A stretch of DNA of 32,448 bases. It comes from Flavobacterium macrobrachii. GTDB lineage: Bacteria; Bacteroidota; Bacteroidia; Flavobacteriales; Flavobacteriaceae. The notes beneath the pieces were generated by a model. The model was not told where the DNA came from and made no database searches. It saw only the letters and a program-made list of their open reading frames with translations. A program made the translations under genes and the position numbers. Below are positions 8,166-16,762 of this stretch, piece after piece (positions within the stretch are counted from its first letter, which is position 1; each line of letters begins with the position of its first letter). Where the stretch lies: contig NZ_JACTAC010000039.1 of NCBI RefSeq assembly GCF_014486675.1, positions 1-32,448 on the forward strand, in the 5' to 3' direction.

Positions 8166-8609
8166 ATGTCAAAAGTAGAAGATTTTTTAACCAAAGAAGA
8201 AGAGCAAGCAATTGTTGAAGCTATTCGCGTGGCCGAAAAAAATACTTCGGGTGAAATTAGAGTACATCTAGAAAAAAAGACTTCCATTGATGCGTTTGAA
8301 CGCGCGATGGAAGTTTTCCATTTATTGAAAATGGACGAAACCGAACTCAAAAACGGCGTTTTAATTTACCTTGCAGTAAAAGATAAAACCTTTGTAATTT
8401 GTGGTGACAAAGGCATTAATGATGTCGTTCCAAATGATTTTTGGGATTGCACTCGAGATGTCATGGTAAAAAACTTCAAAGAGGGAAATTACAAACAAGG
8501 TTTAGTGGAAGGAATTCAACGAGCTGGCGAACAATTACAAAAATATTTTCCTTACCAAGAAGGCGATAAAAATGAATTGTCCAACGAAATATCAAAAGAC
8601 GAATTATGA
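8166..8609 (+). CDS. TPM domain protein, without signal peptide
   Basis: A 147-residue protein with a TPM (PF04536-type) domain: the start F-L-T-K-E-E-E-Q-A-I-V-E-A-I-R, then the strand G-E-I-R-V-H-L-E and the G-V-L-I-Y-L-A-V-K-D-K-T-F-V-I-C-G-D-K-G core. It has no signal peptide, membrane helix or glycine-rich tail, so it appears cytosolic, unlike its secreted neighbour. TPM domains in plants and bacteria are tied to repair of membrane protein complexes; the role here is unknown. Its stop overlaps the start of the next TPM gene (ATGA at 8606-8609), implying translational coupling. Confidence 0.85.
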   Translation: MSKVEDFLTKEEEQAIVEAIRVAEKNTSGEIRVHLEKKTSIDAFERAMEVFHLLKMDETELKNGVLIYLAVKDKTFVICGDKGINDVVPNDFWDCTRDVMVKNFKEGNYKQGLVEGIQRAGEQLQKYFPYQEGDKNELSNEISKDEL

Positions 8610-9430
8610 GAATTATGAATTACGAATTAGGAATTAGGAATTCTAAAATTTTCAAAACAACGTTTTTGATTTTTTTACTATTTACTTCACTTTCTGGTTT
8701 TTCACAATTTACAATTCCTGAAATTCCAAAATTTCAAACTTCAGTATATGATTATGCCAATGTTTTAAGTCCAGATGAAAAAAATCAACTGGAGGAAAAA
8801 CTCATTCGCTATTCGGACAGTACAACAACACAAATTGTAGTCATTACGATTGAAAGTTTGAAAGGCGAAGACATTGGAATACTTACTCCAAAATGGGGAC
8901 AAACTTGGGGAATTGGTGGAAGTGAAAAAAATGATAATGGTGTTATTATTCTTTTGGCAAAAGAAGAAAGAAAAATTTGGATTTCGGCTGGATATGGATT
9001 AGAAGATAGATTAACCGCAGGAATTGGTGGAGAAATCACAAGAAACATTATCATTCCGGAGTTTAAAGCTGGAAGTTTTTATAGAGGCTTAGACAAAGGT
9101 GCTGATGCTATTTTTGATGTTTTTAAAGGAAAATACAAAGGCACAAGAAAGAAAGACAAACAAGGAGATTTTCCAATATTCCCAATAATTATTGTTATTA
9201 TCATTTTGCTAGTAATTTTTTCCAACAACAAAAGAAATGGCGGTGGCAATTCAGGCAATCGTGGTGGAGGTTTTGACTTAGCGGATATCATTATTTTGAG
9301 TAGTCTTGGAAGAAATAGCGGTGGCGGAAGTTTTGGTGGTGGTTTTGGCGGTTCTTCTGGTGGTGGCGGATTCGGTGGTGGATTTGGTGGCGGCGGATTT
9401 TCTGGTGGCGGAAGCGGCGGAAGTTGGTAA
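8606..9430 (+). CDS. TPM domain protein, secreted/membrane, glycine-rich tail
   Basis: 274 residues of YgcG-like architecture: signal peptide (about residues 15-32, ending S-G-F-S-Q-F), TPM domain (about 40-170, with V-Y-D-Y-A-N-V-L-S and G-V-I-I-L-L-A-K-E-E-R-K-I-W-I-S-A-G-Y-G), a transmembrane helix (about 188-205), and a low-complexity Gly/Ser/Phe tail ending G-G-S-W. The domain is probably periplasmic and held in the inner membrane by the helix. The first 12 residues precede a normal signal peptide and are encoded by a short AATTA(C/G)GAATTAGG-type repeat, so the N-terminus looks extended. An alternative start is the ATG at 8615. It overlaps the previous gene by 4 nt. Confidence 0.88.
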   Translation: MRIMNYELGIRNSKIFKTTFLIFLLFTSLSGFSQFTIPEIPKFQTSVYDYANVLSPDEKNQLEEKLIRYSDSTTTQIVVITIESLKGEDIGILTPKWGQTWGIGGSEKNDNGVIILLAKEERKIWISAGYGLEDRLTAGIGGEITRNIIIPEFKAGSFYRGLDKGADAIFDVFKGKYKGTRKKDKQGDFPIFPIIIVIIILLVIFSNNKRNGGGNSGNRGGGFDLADIIILSSLGRNSGGGSFGGGFGGSSGGGGFGGGFGGGGFSGGGSGGSW

Positions 9431-9501
9431 TTCTCAATCTCAAGTTTGGAATGAAAAAAATTAGTCTGTATTTAGACTGAGTTTGATAAAATTTACATTA
9501 T

Positions 9502-10272
9502 ATGAAAAGATATTTTTACTTGTTGTTATTTGTTACTTTTTTTGGTTTTTCTCAAGAAATCCCTAACTTTCAAAAAGACATTGAATTATATAGTGAATTA
9601 ATTAATAAAAATCCAAATGATTATACTAGTTATCATTTTAGAGGACATTCAAAATTTAATATAGAAGATTTCGATGGCGCTTTAGAAGATTACAATAAAG
9701 CAATTGAAATTAATGACAAATACTTTGAAGTCTATTTTAGTCGCGGTAAATTATACCAAAAACTAAATCAACACAAAAATGCAATAAATGACTTTACTGA
9801 ATGCATAAATCTAAAAAGCTCATCTGCTAGTTCTTATTTTAATGTTGCTTACTCTTACTCTATTATTGGAGATTTTAAGAATTGTATCGAGAATTATTCA
9901 AAATGTATTTCATTAGATGAAAAAAATTATGACGCATATTATAATCGTGGTGTTGTTTATAAACTTTCTTCTAATTATCAAGAAGCAATTTACGATTTTA
10001 ACAAAGCAATTTTAATAAATCCAAATAGTGTTGATGCCTACCAAAACAGAGGAATTATGAAAAGTTACAGCAAAGATAAATCTGCTTTAAATGATTTCAA
10101 CAAGGTTATTGAACTAGACAAAACAAATGGTGAAGCTTATTATAATAGAGCAATTTACTATCTAAATTTTAATCCGAAAAATGATTATTGTTCCGATTTA
10201 AAGAAAGCTATCGATTTAGATTTTAACGAAGCACTTGAAGTTTTTAACAGCGAATGTAAAAACAAGAAATAA
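9502..10272 (+). CDS. Secreted tetratricopeptide repeat protein
   Basis: 256 residues: a Sec signal peptide (residues 1-18, G-F-S-Q at its end), then about six TPR units covering nearly the whole mature protein. The units show the 34-residue A/G-Y-x-x-R-G ... A-I-x-D-F/Y-N-K-A-I-x-x pattern, for example Y-Y-N-R-G-V-V-Y and E-A-I-Y-D-F-N-K-A-I. Such proteins are scaffolds for protein contacts in the periplasm or outer membrane; no partner is evident. The gene lies 71 nt after the TPM gene behind a weak promoter-like TGAGTTTG (9478-9485) and ends at a shared terminator (10271-10310). Confidence 0.88.
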   Translation: MKRYFYLLLFVTFFGFSQEIPNFQKDIELYSELINKNPNDYTSYHFRGHSKFNIEDFDGALEDYNKAIEINDKYFEVYFSRGKLYQKLNQHKNAINDFTECINLKSSSASSYFNVAYSYSIIGDFKNCIENYSKCISLDEKNYDAYYNRGVVYKLSSNYQEAIYDFNKAILINPNSVDAYQNRGIMKSYSKDKSALNDFNKVIELDKTNGEAYYNRAIYYLNFNPKNDYCSDLKKAIDLDFNEALEVFNSECKNKK

Positions 10273-10310
10273 AAAAATCCAGTCTTTTTGAGACCGGATT
10301 TTTGTTTTTT
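10271..10310. terminator. Terminator between convergent TPR and beta-barrel genes
   Basis: Stem of A-tract plus TCC-A-GTCT (10273-10285) with AGAC-C-GGA plus T-tract (10291-10303), loop TTTTG. The one internal mismatch is A-C in plus-strand RNA but a U-G wobble in minus-strand RNA, so it should fold better for the beta-barrel gene. U-tracts exist in both directions. Confidence 0.82.
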
Positions 10311-13086
10311 AATCCATAAACATCATATTGTCGTTTTTCTTCTTTCCGGCAAACTTTTCGAGTTTGTAAGTTAGTGAAAACATTACATATCTTCTTAAAA
10401 CCGTATTCTCTGCATCCACGATTGCTGTTGGCGTAATGGTTCGGGTTGAGTTTAAGTTTTGATTCAATAAATCATACACTTTCACTTTGGCTAACAATTG
10501 ATCTTTGAAGAAATTATAACCCAAACTTACATTCCATAAGTAGAAATCTTTCTTAAAACCATCGGCAATATTTGAATTGTAAGTATAACCAAAATCAGAA
10601 CCTAAAACGAATTTCTTCGGCATATATGACGTGATTTCTAGTTTTGCATTGTGAATAAAATTATCTGCTTTATCAATTACATAGTTTTTAAAATCGGTTT
10701 TTGAAAACGTATAACGATAACTTGGCGCAACGGTAATCATTTCATCAATACTCCAAGTTAAATTAAACCTTGGATTAATATTTAAACCTTTTGATTCAAA
10801 CAAAACTGCATTAGTCAAACCTTTATTGTAATCATAATTAAAGCTTACACCTGCGCCAAAACGAAGCGTTCTTTTCTCTTTTTTATACGATTTATTCCAG
10901 TTAACCCCAAGATAAGAATTATGAGTAACATCTACGTTTTGATAGGTTGTCGTTGCCTTGAAATTATTATCATAAACTGTAGAAGAAACTACTGCATCTT
11001 TACTCAAATTAATTCCCGAATAAAGGTAATATCCAGAACGCGATTGATAGTCATAATCATTAAAACTGAAATATAAATTATGTCTCAATGTTGGTTTTAA
11101 ATCATCATTACCAATAAATGTACTCAACGGATTGGATAAATTTTCAACTGGCAAAACTTGATTGGCTTGCGGCATTTGCACACCAAAATCATAAAAAGAA
11201 TAAATCGATTTTGATTTACCAATTCTGTGACTGATATAACCTTTTACTCTTGGAAAAACATAAGTTTTATTTCTATTGGTTCTAACACCAAGATAATTTG
11301 AATTAGCATCAAAATTGATAAATTCTGGACCAAAATTAATTCGACCATTGGTTTTCGATTTATCCAAAATCAATCCTGTTGATGGAAAATAAGTCGTTGT
11401 TTTTGAATTTACTTCGTTGGATTGTACATCATTAAAATCGTCATAACTATTTGTTCCAGTATTAAAATCGAATGTATTCAAATCATTTCCAATTTTTCTA
11501 AGGGTTAATTCTGAAGTTAAACTCAATCGAAGCGAATCGGTTAGCGGTTCGCCATAACGTACTTCAAGTTTCATGAAATCGTTTTTATTGTTCTCAAAAC
11601 GATTTTGATTTCTAATGTCATCTGGCGTTGCATCGGCAAAAAGTGTAGCCGATTTTGTGTTTATATATTCATCTCGTTTTTGGAGTTCGGCTTCAAGATT
11701 AACCGACAATCCGCGTTTTTTCTTTTTAAATTGTTTACTAAAACTTGCATCCAACCCAAAATTAGAATTATCGTTTTCGTTATAATCATCGTTGTTACTT
11801 GAGTTTAATTCGTTCAAATTCTCATCAGTTGTAATTTGATTTCGAGACGATTTTCCAAATCCTTTACTCGTTTGAAATCTTGGGTTGATATAAATTGTTG
11901 CCGTTGAATCAAGCGCAATTTCAAAATCCAATGAAATATTATGTCCATCGCTTCCGTTTTTGGTAATCGAATTGGATTTTGTTAATGTATTTCCTGTTGG
12001 AAGAAAATTAATTCTATCGGTTCTGTTGGCATTTTCAGTCTCAGCATTAGTAAAATAATAACTTCCGCTTTGGTCAACTTTTTTCAACCATTTGTCTTGA
12101 TAATTTATACCAATCATATTAGAACGTGTAATTCCTCGATTTCCACCAAACGACATATTATTTATTCCAAAACTTCCATCATCATTATAATAAACAGAAC
12201 TATTTCTTCCTCCGCCCATATTATCAAATATTTCATCCATCGAAAACCCAATGGAATTAATATTATTGGACGAAGCTAATGCACTAATTTTTCTTTCGCC
12301 TTTGAAATAATTGACCAACATACTGGACTCGTATCGTTTATCTGAACCCAATCCACCCATAATTTTACCAAAAAAGCCTTTGTTCTTATCTTCTTGAATG
12401 GTTAAATTAATGGTTTTATTTTCGGAACCCGAAGCATCGCCAGAGATTTCTTCCGACTTAGTTTTGGTATCAACTACTTGTACTTTTTCAATGATTTCGG
12501 CAGGAAGATTTTGAGTGGCTATTTTTCCATCTTTTCCAAAAAATGGTTTTCCATTGACCAAAATATTGTTTACTTCTTTTCCGTTAACGGTAATTTTTCC
12601 TTCGGGAGTAATTTCTACGCCAGGCAATTGTTTAAGCAACGCTTCTACATTAGCATCGGCACCAACTTTAAAGGAAGACGCATTAAATTCTAATGTGTCT
12701 TTTTTAATTCTGATTGGAGGAATTTCAGACTTTACGACTACTTCGTTTAATAGATTTGAAGCTTCTTTGAGTTCGATAGTTCCAAAATCTTTATCGGCGG
12801 TTAAACCAGTAACATTTTCGACAAAATCTTGATAACTAATGAAAGAAACTTTAAGATTTAGTGCTTTATCACTTTTTTTAACTTTAATGGCAAAATTGCC
12901 CATTTTGTTGGTAATAGTATAATCTACAACCGATGAGTCTTTGACAGAAGTTAAGTAAACCGTTGCCGATTCGATAGGCAATTTGGTGGTTGGGTCAACA
13001 ACTTTTCCTTTAATCGTGAAAGCGTTTTGAGAAAAAAGAAAAGAACTAAAAAATAGTGCACAGAATAAATAGAACGTTTTTGGCAT
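10309..13086 (-). CDS. TonB-dependent-receptor-like outer membrane beta-barrel protein
   Basis: A 925-residue outer membrane protein. Order: signal peptide (about 1-19), carboxypeptidase-D regulatory-like domain (about 22-110, with F-T-I-K-G-K-V-V-D-P and the final E-L-K-E-A), a plug-like region (about 112-225, with L-N-E-V-V-V, V-E-A-L-L-K-Q-L-P-G-V and V-L-V-N-G-K-type motifs), then a long Asn/Tyr/Ser-rich beta barrel of the OMP_b-brl_3 type ending in aromatic strands. Such proteins resemble SusC/TonB-dependent receptors but no SusD partner is adjacent. The substrate is unknown. It is monocistronic, with a terminator at 10271-10310. No exact promoter match was found upstream. Confidence 0.9.
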   Translation of the reverse strand: MPKTFYLFCALFFSSFLFSQNAFTIKGKVVDPTTKLPIESATVYLTSVKDSSVVDYTITNKMGNFAIKVKKSDKALNLKVSFISYQDFVENVTGLTADKDFGTIELKEASNLLNEVVVKSEIPPIRIKKDTLEFNASSFKVGADANVEALLKQLPGVEITPEGKITVNGKEVNNILVNGKPFFGKDGKIATQNLPAEIIEKVQVVDTKTKSEEISGDASGSENKTINLTIQEDKNKGFFGKIMGGLGSDKRYESSMLVNYFKGERKISALASSNNINSIGFSMDEIFDNMGGGRNSSVYYNDDGSFGINNMSFGGNRGITRSNMIGINYQDKWLKKVDQSGSYYFTNAETENANRTDRINFLPTGNTLTKSNSITKNGSDGHNISLDFEIALDSTATIYINPRFQTSKGFGKSSRNQITTDENLNELNSSNNDDYNENDNSNFGLDASFSKQFKKKKRGLSVNLEAELQKRDEYINTKSATLFADATPDDIRNQNRFENNKNDFMKLEVRYGEPLTDSLRLSLTSELTLRKIGNDLNTFDFNTGTNSYDDFNDVQSNEVNSKTTTYFPSTGLILDKSKTNGRINFGPEFINFDANSNYLGVRTNRNKTYVFPRVKGYISHRIGKSKSIYSFYDFGVQMPQANQVLPVENLSNPLSTFIGNDDLKPTLRHNLYFSFNDYDYQSRSGYYLYSGINLSKDAVVSSTVYDNNFKATTTYQNVDVTHNSYLGVNWNKSYKKEKRTLRFGAGVSFNYDYNKGLTNAVLFESKGLNINPRFNLTWSIDEMITVAPSYRYTFSKTDFKNYVIDKADNFIHNAKLEITSYMPKKFVLGSDFGYTYNSNIADGFKKDFYLWNVSLGYNFFKDQLLAKVKVYDLLNQNLNSTRTITPTAIVDAENTVLRRYVMFSLTYKLEKFAGKKKNDNMMFMD

Positions 13087-13185
13087 AAAAAAATTAGCGG
13101 TTAGGTTAGTGTAAAAACTAAATAACGGCTAATTAATTATTTTATTGTGAAAAGTTAAAAATTCTGACGAAAATTTAACATAAAT

Positions 13186-14496
13186 TTATTTTTCTCTGAT
13201 GTAAATATCGATTGGAACACCTGAAAAATCCCAATTTTCACGGATTTTATTTTCTAAGAAACGCTTGTATGGTTCTTTAACATATTGAGGCAAATTGGCA
13301 AAAAACACAAACTGTGGCGTTGGCGTTGGCAATTGCATACAATATTTAATTTTCACGTATTTTCCTTTCAATGCTGGCGGTGGATATGATTCAATTAATT
13401 TCAACATAAAATCGTTGAATTTTGAAGTTGGAATACGTTGTTTTCTGTTTTCAAAAACTTTTACAGTTTCTTCCAAGGCTTTCAACAAACGCTGTTTGGT
13501 TAACGCTGAAACGAATAAAATTGGCACATCAGTGAATGGTTCTAACTCTCTTCGGATTTTAGCCTCATAATCACGGGTTGACATGGTGTCTTTTTCAATC
13601 AAATCCCATTTGTTTACTAAAATAATAACTCCTTTTCTATTTTTTTCTGCCAACCAAAAAATACTTTGATCTTGACCTTCAAATCCACGAGTAGCATCGA
13701 TTAAAAGAATACAAACATCCGAATGCTCGATAGCACGAACCGAACGCATCACAGAATAAAACTCTAAATCTTCTTTTACTTTGGCTTTTCTTCGAATTCC
13801 AGCTGTATCAACTAGATTGAATTCAAAACCAAAACGATTATACGTAGTATCAATAGAATCTCTTGTTGTTCCAGCAATATCGGTTACAACAAATCGATCT
13901 TCGCCAATTAAAGCGTTGATAAATGATGACTTTCCGGCATTTGGACGACCAACAACACAAAATCTTGGCAATGGGTTTTCTTCTTCGGTAACTTCAGGCA
14001 TTTCGGGCAAAACTCTAACTAATTCATCAAGCAATTCACCTGTTCCGCTTCCGCTAATGCTGGCAATGGTAAAATATTCGCCTAAACCAAGATTGTAAAA
14101 TTCTACCGCGTCTTTTTCACGCATTGCATTATCAACTTTGTTTACAGCAATTAGAATTGGTTTGGTTACTTTACGAAGTAATTTTGCAACTTCGGCATCC
14201 ATTGGAGTAATTCCTTCTTCTACATCAACTACAAAAATGATAGCATCGGCTTCATCGATGGCTAATTCAACTTGACGACGAATTTCGCCTTCAAAAATAT
14301 CATCAGAACCTTTAATATAACCACCAGTATCGATTACTGAAAATTCTTTTCCGTTCCATTCACTTTTTCCGTAATTACGGTCACGAGTTACGCCGCTAAC
14401 CGAGTCAACGATTGCTTCTCTTCTTTTAATTAATCGGTTAAAAAAAGTTGATTTCCCTACATTTGGTCTTCCAACGATGGCTACAATATTGTTCAT
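13186..14496 (-). CDS. der: Ribosome biogenesis GTPase Der (EngA)
   Basis: 436 residues, the normal length for Der. It has two tandem GTPase domains: first P-loop GRPNVGKST at residues 9-17 and second GRPNAGKSS near 182, each with its switch motif (DTGGY and DTAGI) and N-K-x-D motif (NKVDN and NKWDL), then the C-terminal KH-like domain. It binds the 50S subunit during assembly. A second ATG lies six bases upstream at 14502. I prefer 14496 because the predicted transcription start from the promoter at 14516-14545 is about 14509, and M-N-N-I-V-A-I-V-G is the usual family start. Confidence 0.96.
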   Translation of the reverse strand: MNNIVAIVGRPNVGKSTFFNRLIKRREAIVDSVSGVTRDRNYGKSEWNGKEFSVIDTGGYIKGSDDIFEGEIRRQVELAIDEADAIIFVVDVEEGITPMDAEVAKLLRKVTKPILIAVNKVDNAMREKDAVEFYNLGLGEYFTIASISGSGTGELLDELVRVLPEMPEVTEEENPLPRFCVVGRPNAGKSSFINALIGEDRFVVTDIAGTTRDSIDTTYNRFGFEFNLVDTAGIRRKAKVKEDLEFYSVMRSVRAIEHSDVCILLIDATRGFEGQDQSIFWLAEKNRKGVIILVNKWDLIEKDTMSTRDYEAKIRRELEPFTDVPILFVSALTKQRLLKALEETVKVFENRKQRIPTSKFNDFMLKLIESYPPPALKGKYVKIKYCMQLPTPTPQFVFFANLPQYVKEPYKRFLENKIRENWDFSGVPIDIYIREK

Positions 14497-14515
14497 AATC
14501 ATTTTAAATATGGTG

Positions 14516-14545
14516 CAAAGGTACTATTAAAGAGTACAATTTCAA
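14516..14545 (-). promoter_or_regulatory. Promoter of der
   Basis: Minus strand: TTG (14545-14543), 19 nt, TACCTTTG (14523-14516). All elements match. The leader is only about 7-15 nt, so the mRNA is nearly leaderless. Confidence 0.7.
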
Positions 14546-14596
14546 TTATTTTATTACTTTTAGTATTCTATTTACAATCAAAAAGCTCATTTTTTT

Positions 14597-15103
14597 ATGG
14601 ATACTCAACACGAAATTCGTTTGCGTTTACGCTTTTTTAAAGACATTTCGGAAAATATTGAAATCGTCCGACAAAAATTTATTGACTATTCTAAAACAAA
14701 GTCGCCTGATTATTTGATTAAAATCAGAGACAATCATGTTCAATTTACCATTAAAGGCGAAAAGCAAAAATATTGGTCACCTCATTTAACATTGGAACTA
14801 GAAGAAAAAGAAGGCGATGAAAAAAATGCCACTCACATACGCGGATTGTTTGGTCCATCTCAAACGATGTGGACATTTTTCATGTTTCTGCATTTTGTTG
14901 TTGCAGGTGTTTTTATCATTTTTGGGATGATGGCTTTTTCAAACTTTTCCTTAAACGAAGCTTACCTAAAAAACATCATCGTAATGATTTTGATGATTTT
15001 TATTTGGTTTTTACTCTATGTAATCGCTCGACAAATGAGAGAAAAAGGTCATGAGCAAATGGATGAACTTGAAAAGTTATATTTAGAAATTATTGAAAAC
15101 TAA
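14597..15103 (+). CDS. Two-TM membrane protein of unknown function
   Basis: A 168-residue protein I cannot assign to a named family. The N-terminal 80 residues look like a cytosolic alpha/beta domain with H-V-Q-F-T-I-K-G-E and H-L-T-L-E-L-E-E-K-E strands. Two transmembrane helices follow (about 92-112 and 124-146), then a charged tail with Q-M-D-E-L-E-K-L-Y. It lies between der and era but on the opposite strand. Its stop (TAA 15101-15103) abuts the era stop (15104-15106) with no base between. A weak -7-like TACTTTTA is at 14555-14562. Confidence 0.75.
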   Translation: MDTQHEIRLRLRFFKDISENIEIVRQKFIDYSKTKSPDYLIKIRDNHVQFTIKGEKQKYWSPHLTLELEEKEGDEKNATHIRGLFGPSQTMWTFFMFLHFVVAGVFIIFGMMAFSNFSLNEAYLKNIIVMILMIFIWFLLYVIARQMREKGHEQMDELEKLYLEIIEN

Positions 15104-15988
15104 CTATTTCTGGTTGTAACCAAATCGACGCAACTGATAAGCATTGCTTCTCCAATCTTTATTGACTTTTACATACAATTCGATATGGATTTGTTTGCCA
15201 AAAAATTTCTCCAAATCTTCACGAGACTGCATTCCTACTTTTTTTAACGCCGAACCTTTGTGTCCAATAATAATTCCTTTTTGAGTATCGCGTTCTACCA
15301 TAATTACTGAGCGAATTCGGATGATTTTTTCGTCTTCCAGAAATTCTTCGGTCTCGATTTCTACAGCATAAGGAATTTCTTTGTCGTAGTTCAAAAGAAT
15401 TTTTTCGCGAATGGTTTCATTGACAAAAAAACGTTCTGGTTTATCAGTCAACGCATCTTTTGGATAATATGGTGGCGATTGAGGCAATAGTTCCAAAATT
15501 CGAGCAAAAACTTCTTTTACATTGAAATTTTCTAAAGCCGAAATTGGGAATATTTCTGCATTTGGCACTTTACTTTTCCACAGATCAATTTGTTCTTCCA
15601 GTTGTTCCTGATTGGATTTATCGATTTTATTCAAAAGCAATAAAACGGGAATTTTAGAATGGATGATTTTATTGAAAAAAGCTTCGTCTTTGAGTTCTTT
15701 TTCACCAATTTCAACCATATAAATCAACACGTCAGCATCTTCAAAGGCAGATTTTACAAAATCCATCATTGATTTTTGCATTTCATACGCAGGTTTGATT
15801 ATTCCTGGTGTATCGGACAGAACAACTTGAAAATCTTCGCCATTTACAATTCCAAGAATTCTATGACGCGTTGTTTGTGCTTTGGAAGTAATAATTGATA
15901 ATCGTTCACCAACGAAAGCGTTCATTAGTGTTGATTTTCCAACATTTGGATTACCTATAATGTTTACAAAACCTGCTTTGTGTGACAT
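15104..15988 (-). CDS. era: GTPase Era
   Basis: 294 residues, typical Era length. The N-terminal GTPase domain has P-loop GNPNVGKST (12-20), D-T-P-G-I switch II and N-K-I-D. The C-terminal KH domain has G-H-K-G-S-A-L-K-K-V-G near 241. Era binds the 3' end of 16S rRNA and promotes 30S maturation; Der nearby acts on 50S. The stop codon is TAG, showing that amber is a normal stop in this genome. The -7 element TACCTTTG lies at 16008-16015, giving a leader of about 15 nt. Confidence 0.97.
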   Translation of the reverse strand: MSHKAGFVNIIGNPNVGKSTLMNAFVGERLSIITSKAQTTRHRILGIVNGEDFQVVLSDTPGIIKPAYEMQKSMMDFVKSAFEDADVLIYMVEIGEKELKDEAFFNKIIHSKIPVLLLLNKIDKSNQEQLEEQIDLWKSKVPNAEIFPISALENFNVKEVFARILELLPQSPPYYPKDALTDKPERFFVNETIREKILLNYDKEIPYAVEIETEEFLEDEKIIRIRSVIMVERDTQKGIIIGHKGSALKKVGMQSREDLEKFFGKQIHIELYVKVNKDWRSNAYQLRRFGYNQK

Positions 15989-16007
15989 ATAATCTAATTT
16001 AATTTTG

Positions 16008-16015
16008 CAAAGGTA
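16008..16015 (-). promoter_or_regulatory. -7 element of era (TACCTTTG)
   Basis: Exact consensus on the minus strand, in the 32-nt gap between the J/KTSC gene and era. The same TACCTTTGCA core precedes der. No TTG is seen at -33. Confidence 0.55.
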
Positions 16016-16020
16016 ACTAT

Positions 16021-16467
16021 TTATTCTTCGGTAGCTTCGGCAGCTTTTCTGTAGATAAAGTTTCCGTAGATGTGTCTTTTTGCAAAACGATTTGGCGATT
16101 CGGCATTAATCATTTTGATGTAAACATTTTTTGGAACACCAATATATTCATATGAAACACCGTTTACATAGGTAACATAAAGGGTTTGTTTTTCTAAATA
16201 GAAGTCAAGAATGTTATAGTTATTGATAGTTTCTTGATATTCTGGAAGATTTTTTTCAACTGTTTCAGCTGAAATACTTACAAGAAAATGATAAGTAGCA
16301 ATAATATTTTTACTGGTTTCTTCAGCGTTTTTTCTTCCTTCTTCGTCATTTACAAATTTATCAGGATGATTGTCTTTCATCGTGTTTCTATAAATGGTTT
16401 TTAATTCTTTCAACGTTACGTTTTTATCAACTTCTAGTAACTTTCTGTACTCAACAACTCTTTTCAT
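16021..16467 (-). CDS. J-domain/KTSC-domain fusion protein
   Basis: 148 residues. The N-terminal half is a J-like domain: Y-R-K-L-L-E-V, helix II with I-Y-R-N-T-M-K-D-N and the diagnostic HPD at residues 34-36 (HPDK), then a third helix. The C-terminal half (about 88-138) matches the KTSC domain, with L-Y-V-T-Y-V-N-G-V-S-Y-E-Y-I-G-V-P, R-F-A-K and G-N-F-I-Y-R. A J domain stimulates DnaK ATPase; KTSC domains are thought to bind nucleic acid or tRNA-synthetase-related partners but are not well characterised. The protein may recruit DnaK to a target. It lies 27 nt after the tRNA-fMet terminator and 32 nt before era. Confidence 0.85.
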   Translation of the reverse strand: MKRVVEYRKLLEVDKNVTLKELKTIYRNTMKDNHPDKFVNDEEGRKNAEETSKNIIATYHFLVSISAETVEKNLPEYQETINNYNILDFYLEKQTLYVTYVNGVSYEYIGVPKNVYIKMINAESPNRFAKRHIYGNFIYRKAAEATEE

Positions 16468-16494
16468 GATTTATTTTTGACTTAAAAAAATAAA

Positions 16495-16518
16495 AAGCCA
16501 CTCATTTCTGAATGGCTT
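16495..16518 (-). terminator. Terminator of tRNA-fMet
   Basis: In minus-strand RNA: AAGCCATTCA, GAAA tetraloop, TGAGTGGCTT, then TTTATTTTTTT. The stem has one U-G wobble; in plus-strand RNA that pair would be C-A, so polarity points to the tRNA transcript. Confidence 0.88.
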
Positions 16519-16524
16519 CTTTTG

Positions 16525-16597
16525 TAGCGGGAACAGGACTCGAACCTGTGACCTTCGGGTTATGAGCCCGACGAGCTGCCTACTGCTCTATCCCGCG
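16525..16597 (-). tRNA. Initiator tRNA-fMet (CAT)
   Basis: A full cloverleaf is readable on the minus strand, anticodon CAT in loop CTCATAA. Two initiator hallmarks are present: three consecutive G-C pairs in the anticodon stem (CGGG/CCCG) and an unpaired position 1-72 (C1 opposite T72, where E. coli has C1-A72). The T-loop is GGTTCGAGTCC and the discriminator base is A73. The 3' CCA is not encoded: the bases after A73 read CAA. It has a consensus promoter and a strong terminator. Confidence 0.95.
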
Positions 16598-16608
16598 ATT
16601 TGTGAGTG

Positions 16609-16638
16609 CAAATATACAACTTATATTGACATCTACAA
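16609..16638 (-). promoter_or_regulatory. Promoter of tRNA-fMet
   Basis: Minus strand: TTG (16638-16636), 19 nt, TATATTTG (16616-16609); exact consensus ending 11 nt before the tRNA 5' end. Confidence 0.72.
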
Positions 16639-16694
16639 GTTATTTTTTATTTTTTATTTTAATTTTGAGAAATAAAATTTACTATTACTGTAAA

Positions 16695-16720
16695 AAAAGT
16701 CTCGATTTCTCGAGACTTTT
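16695..16720 (-). terminator. Terminator of the LRR gene
   Basis: Perfect 11-bp stem (16695-16705 with 16710-16720, core GTCTCGA/TCGAGAC) with a TTTC loop, 42 nt after the LRR stop, followed on the minus strand by further U residues. Confidence 0.82.
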
Positions 16721-16762
16721 AAAATCTAACCAATTTCAAATTTATGAATCCAAGAAAACAAA

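Noticed and set aside
11605..12832. Open frames opposite the beta-barrel gene
   Set aside because: Low-complexity Ile/Phe-rich shadows of an Asn/Ser-rich coding strand, without start context or known domains.
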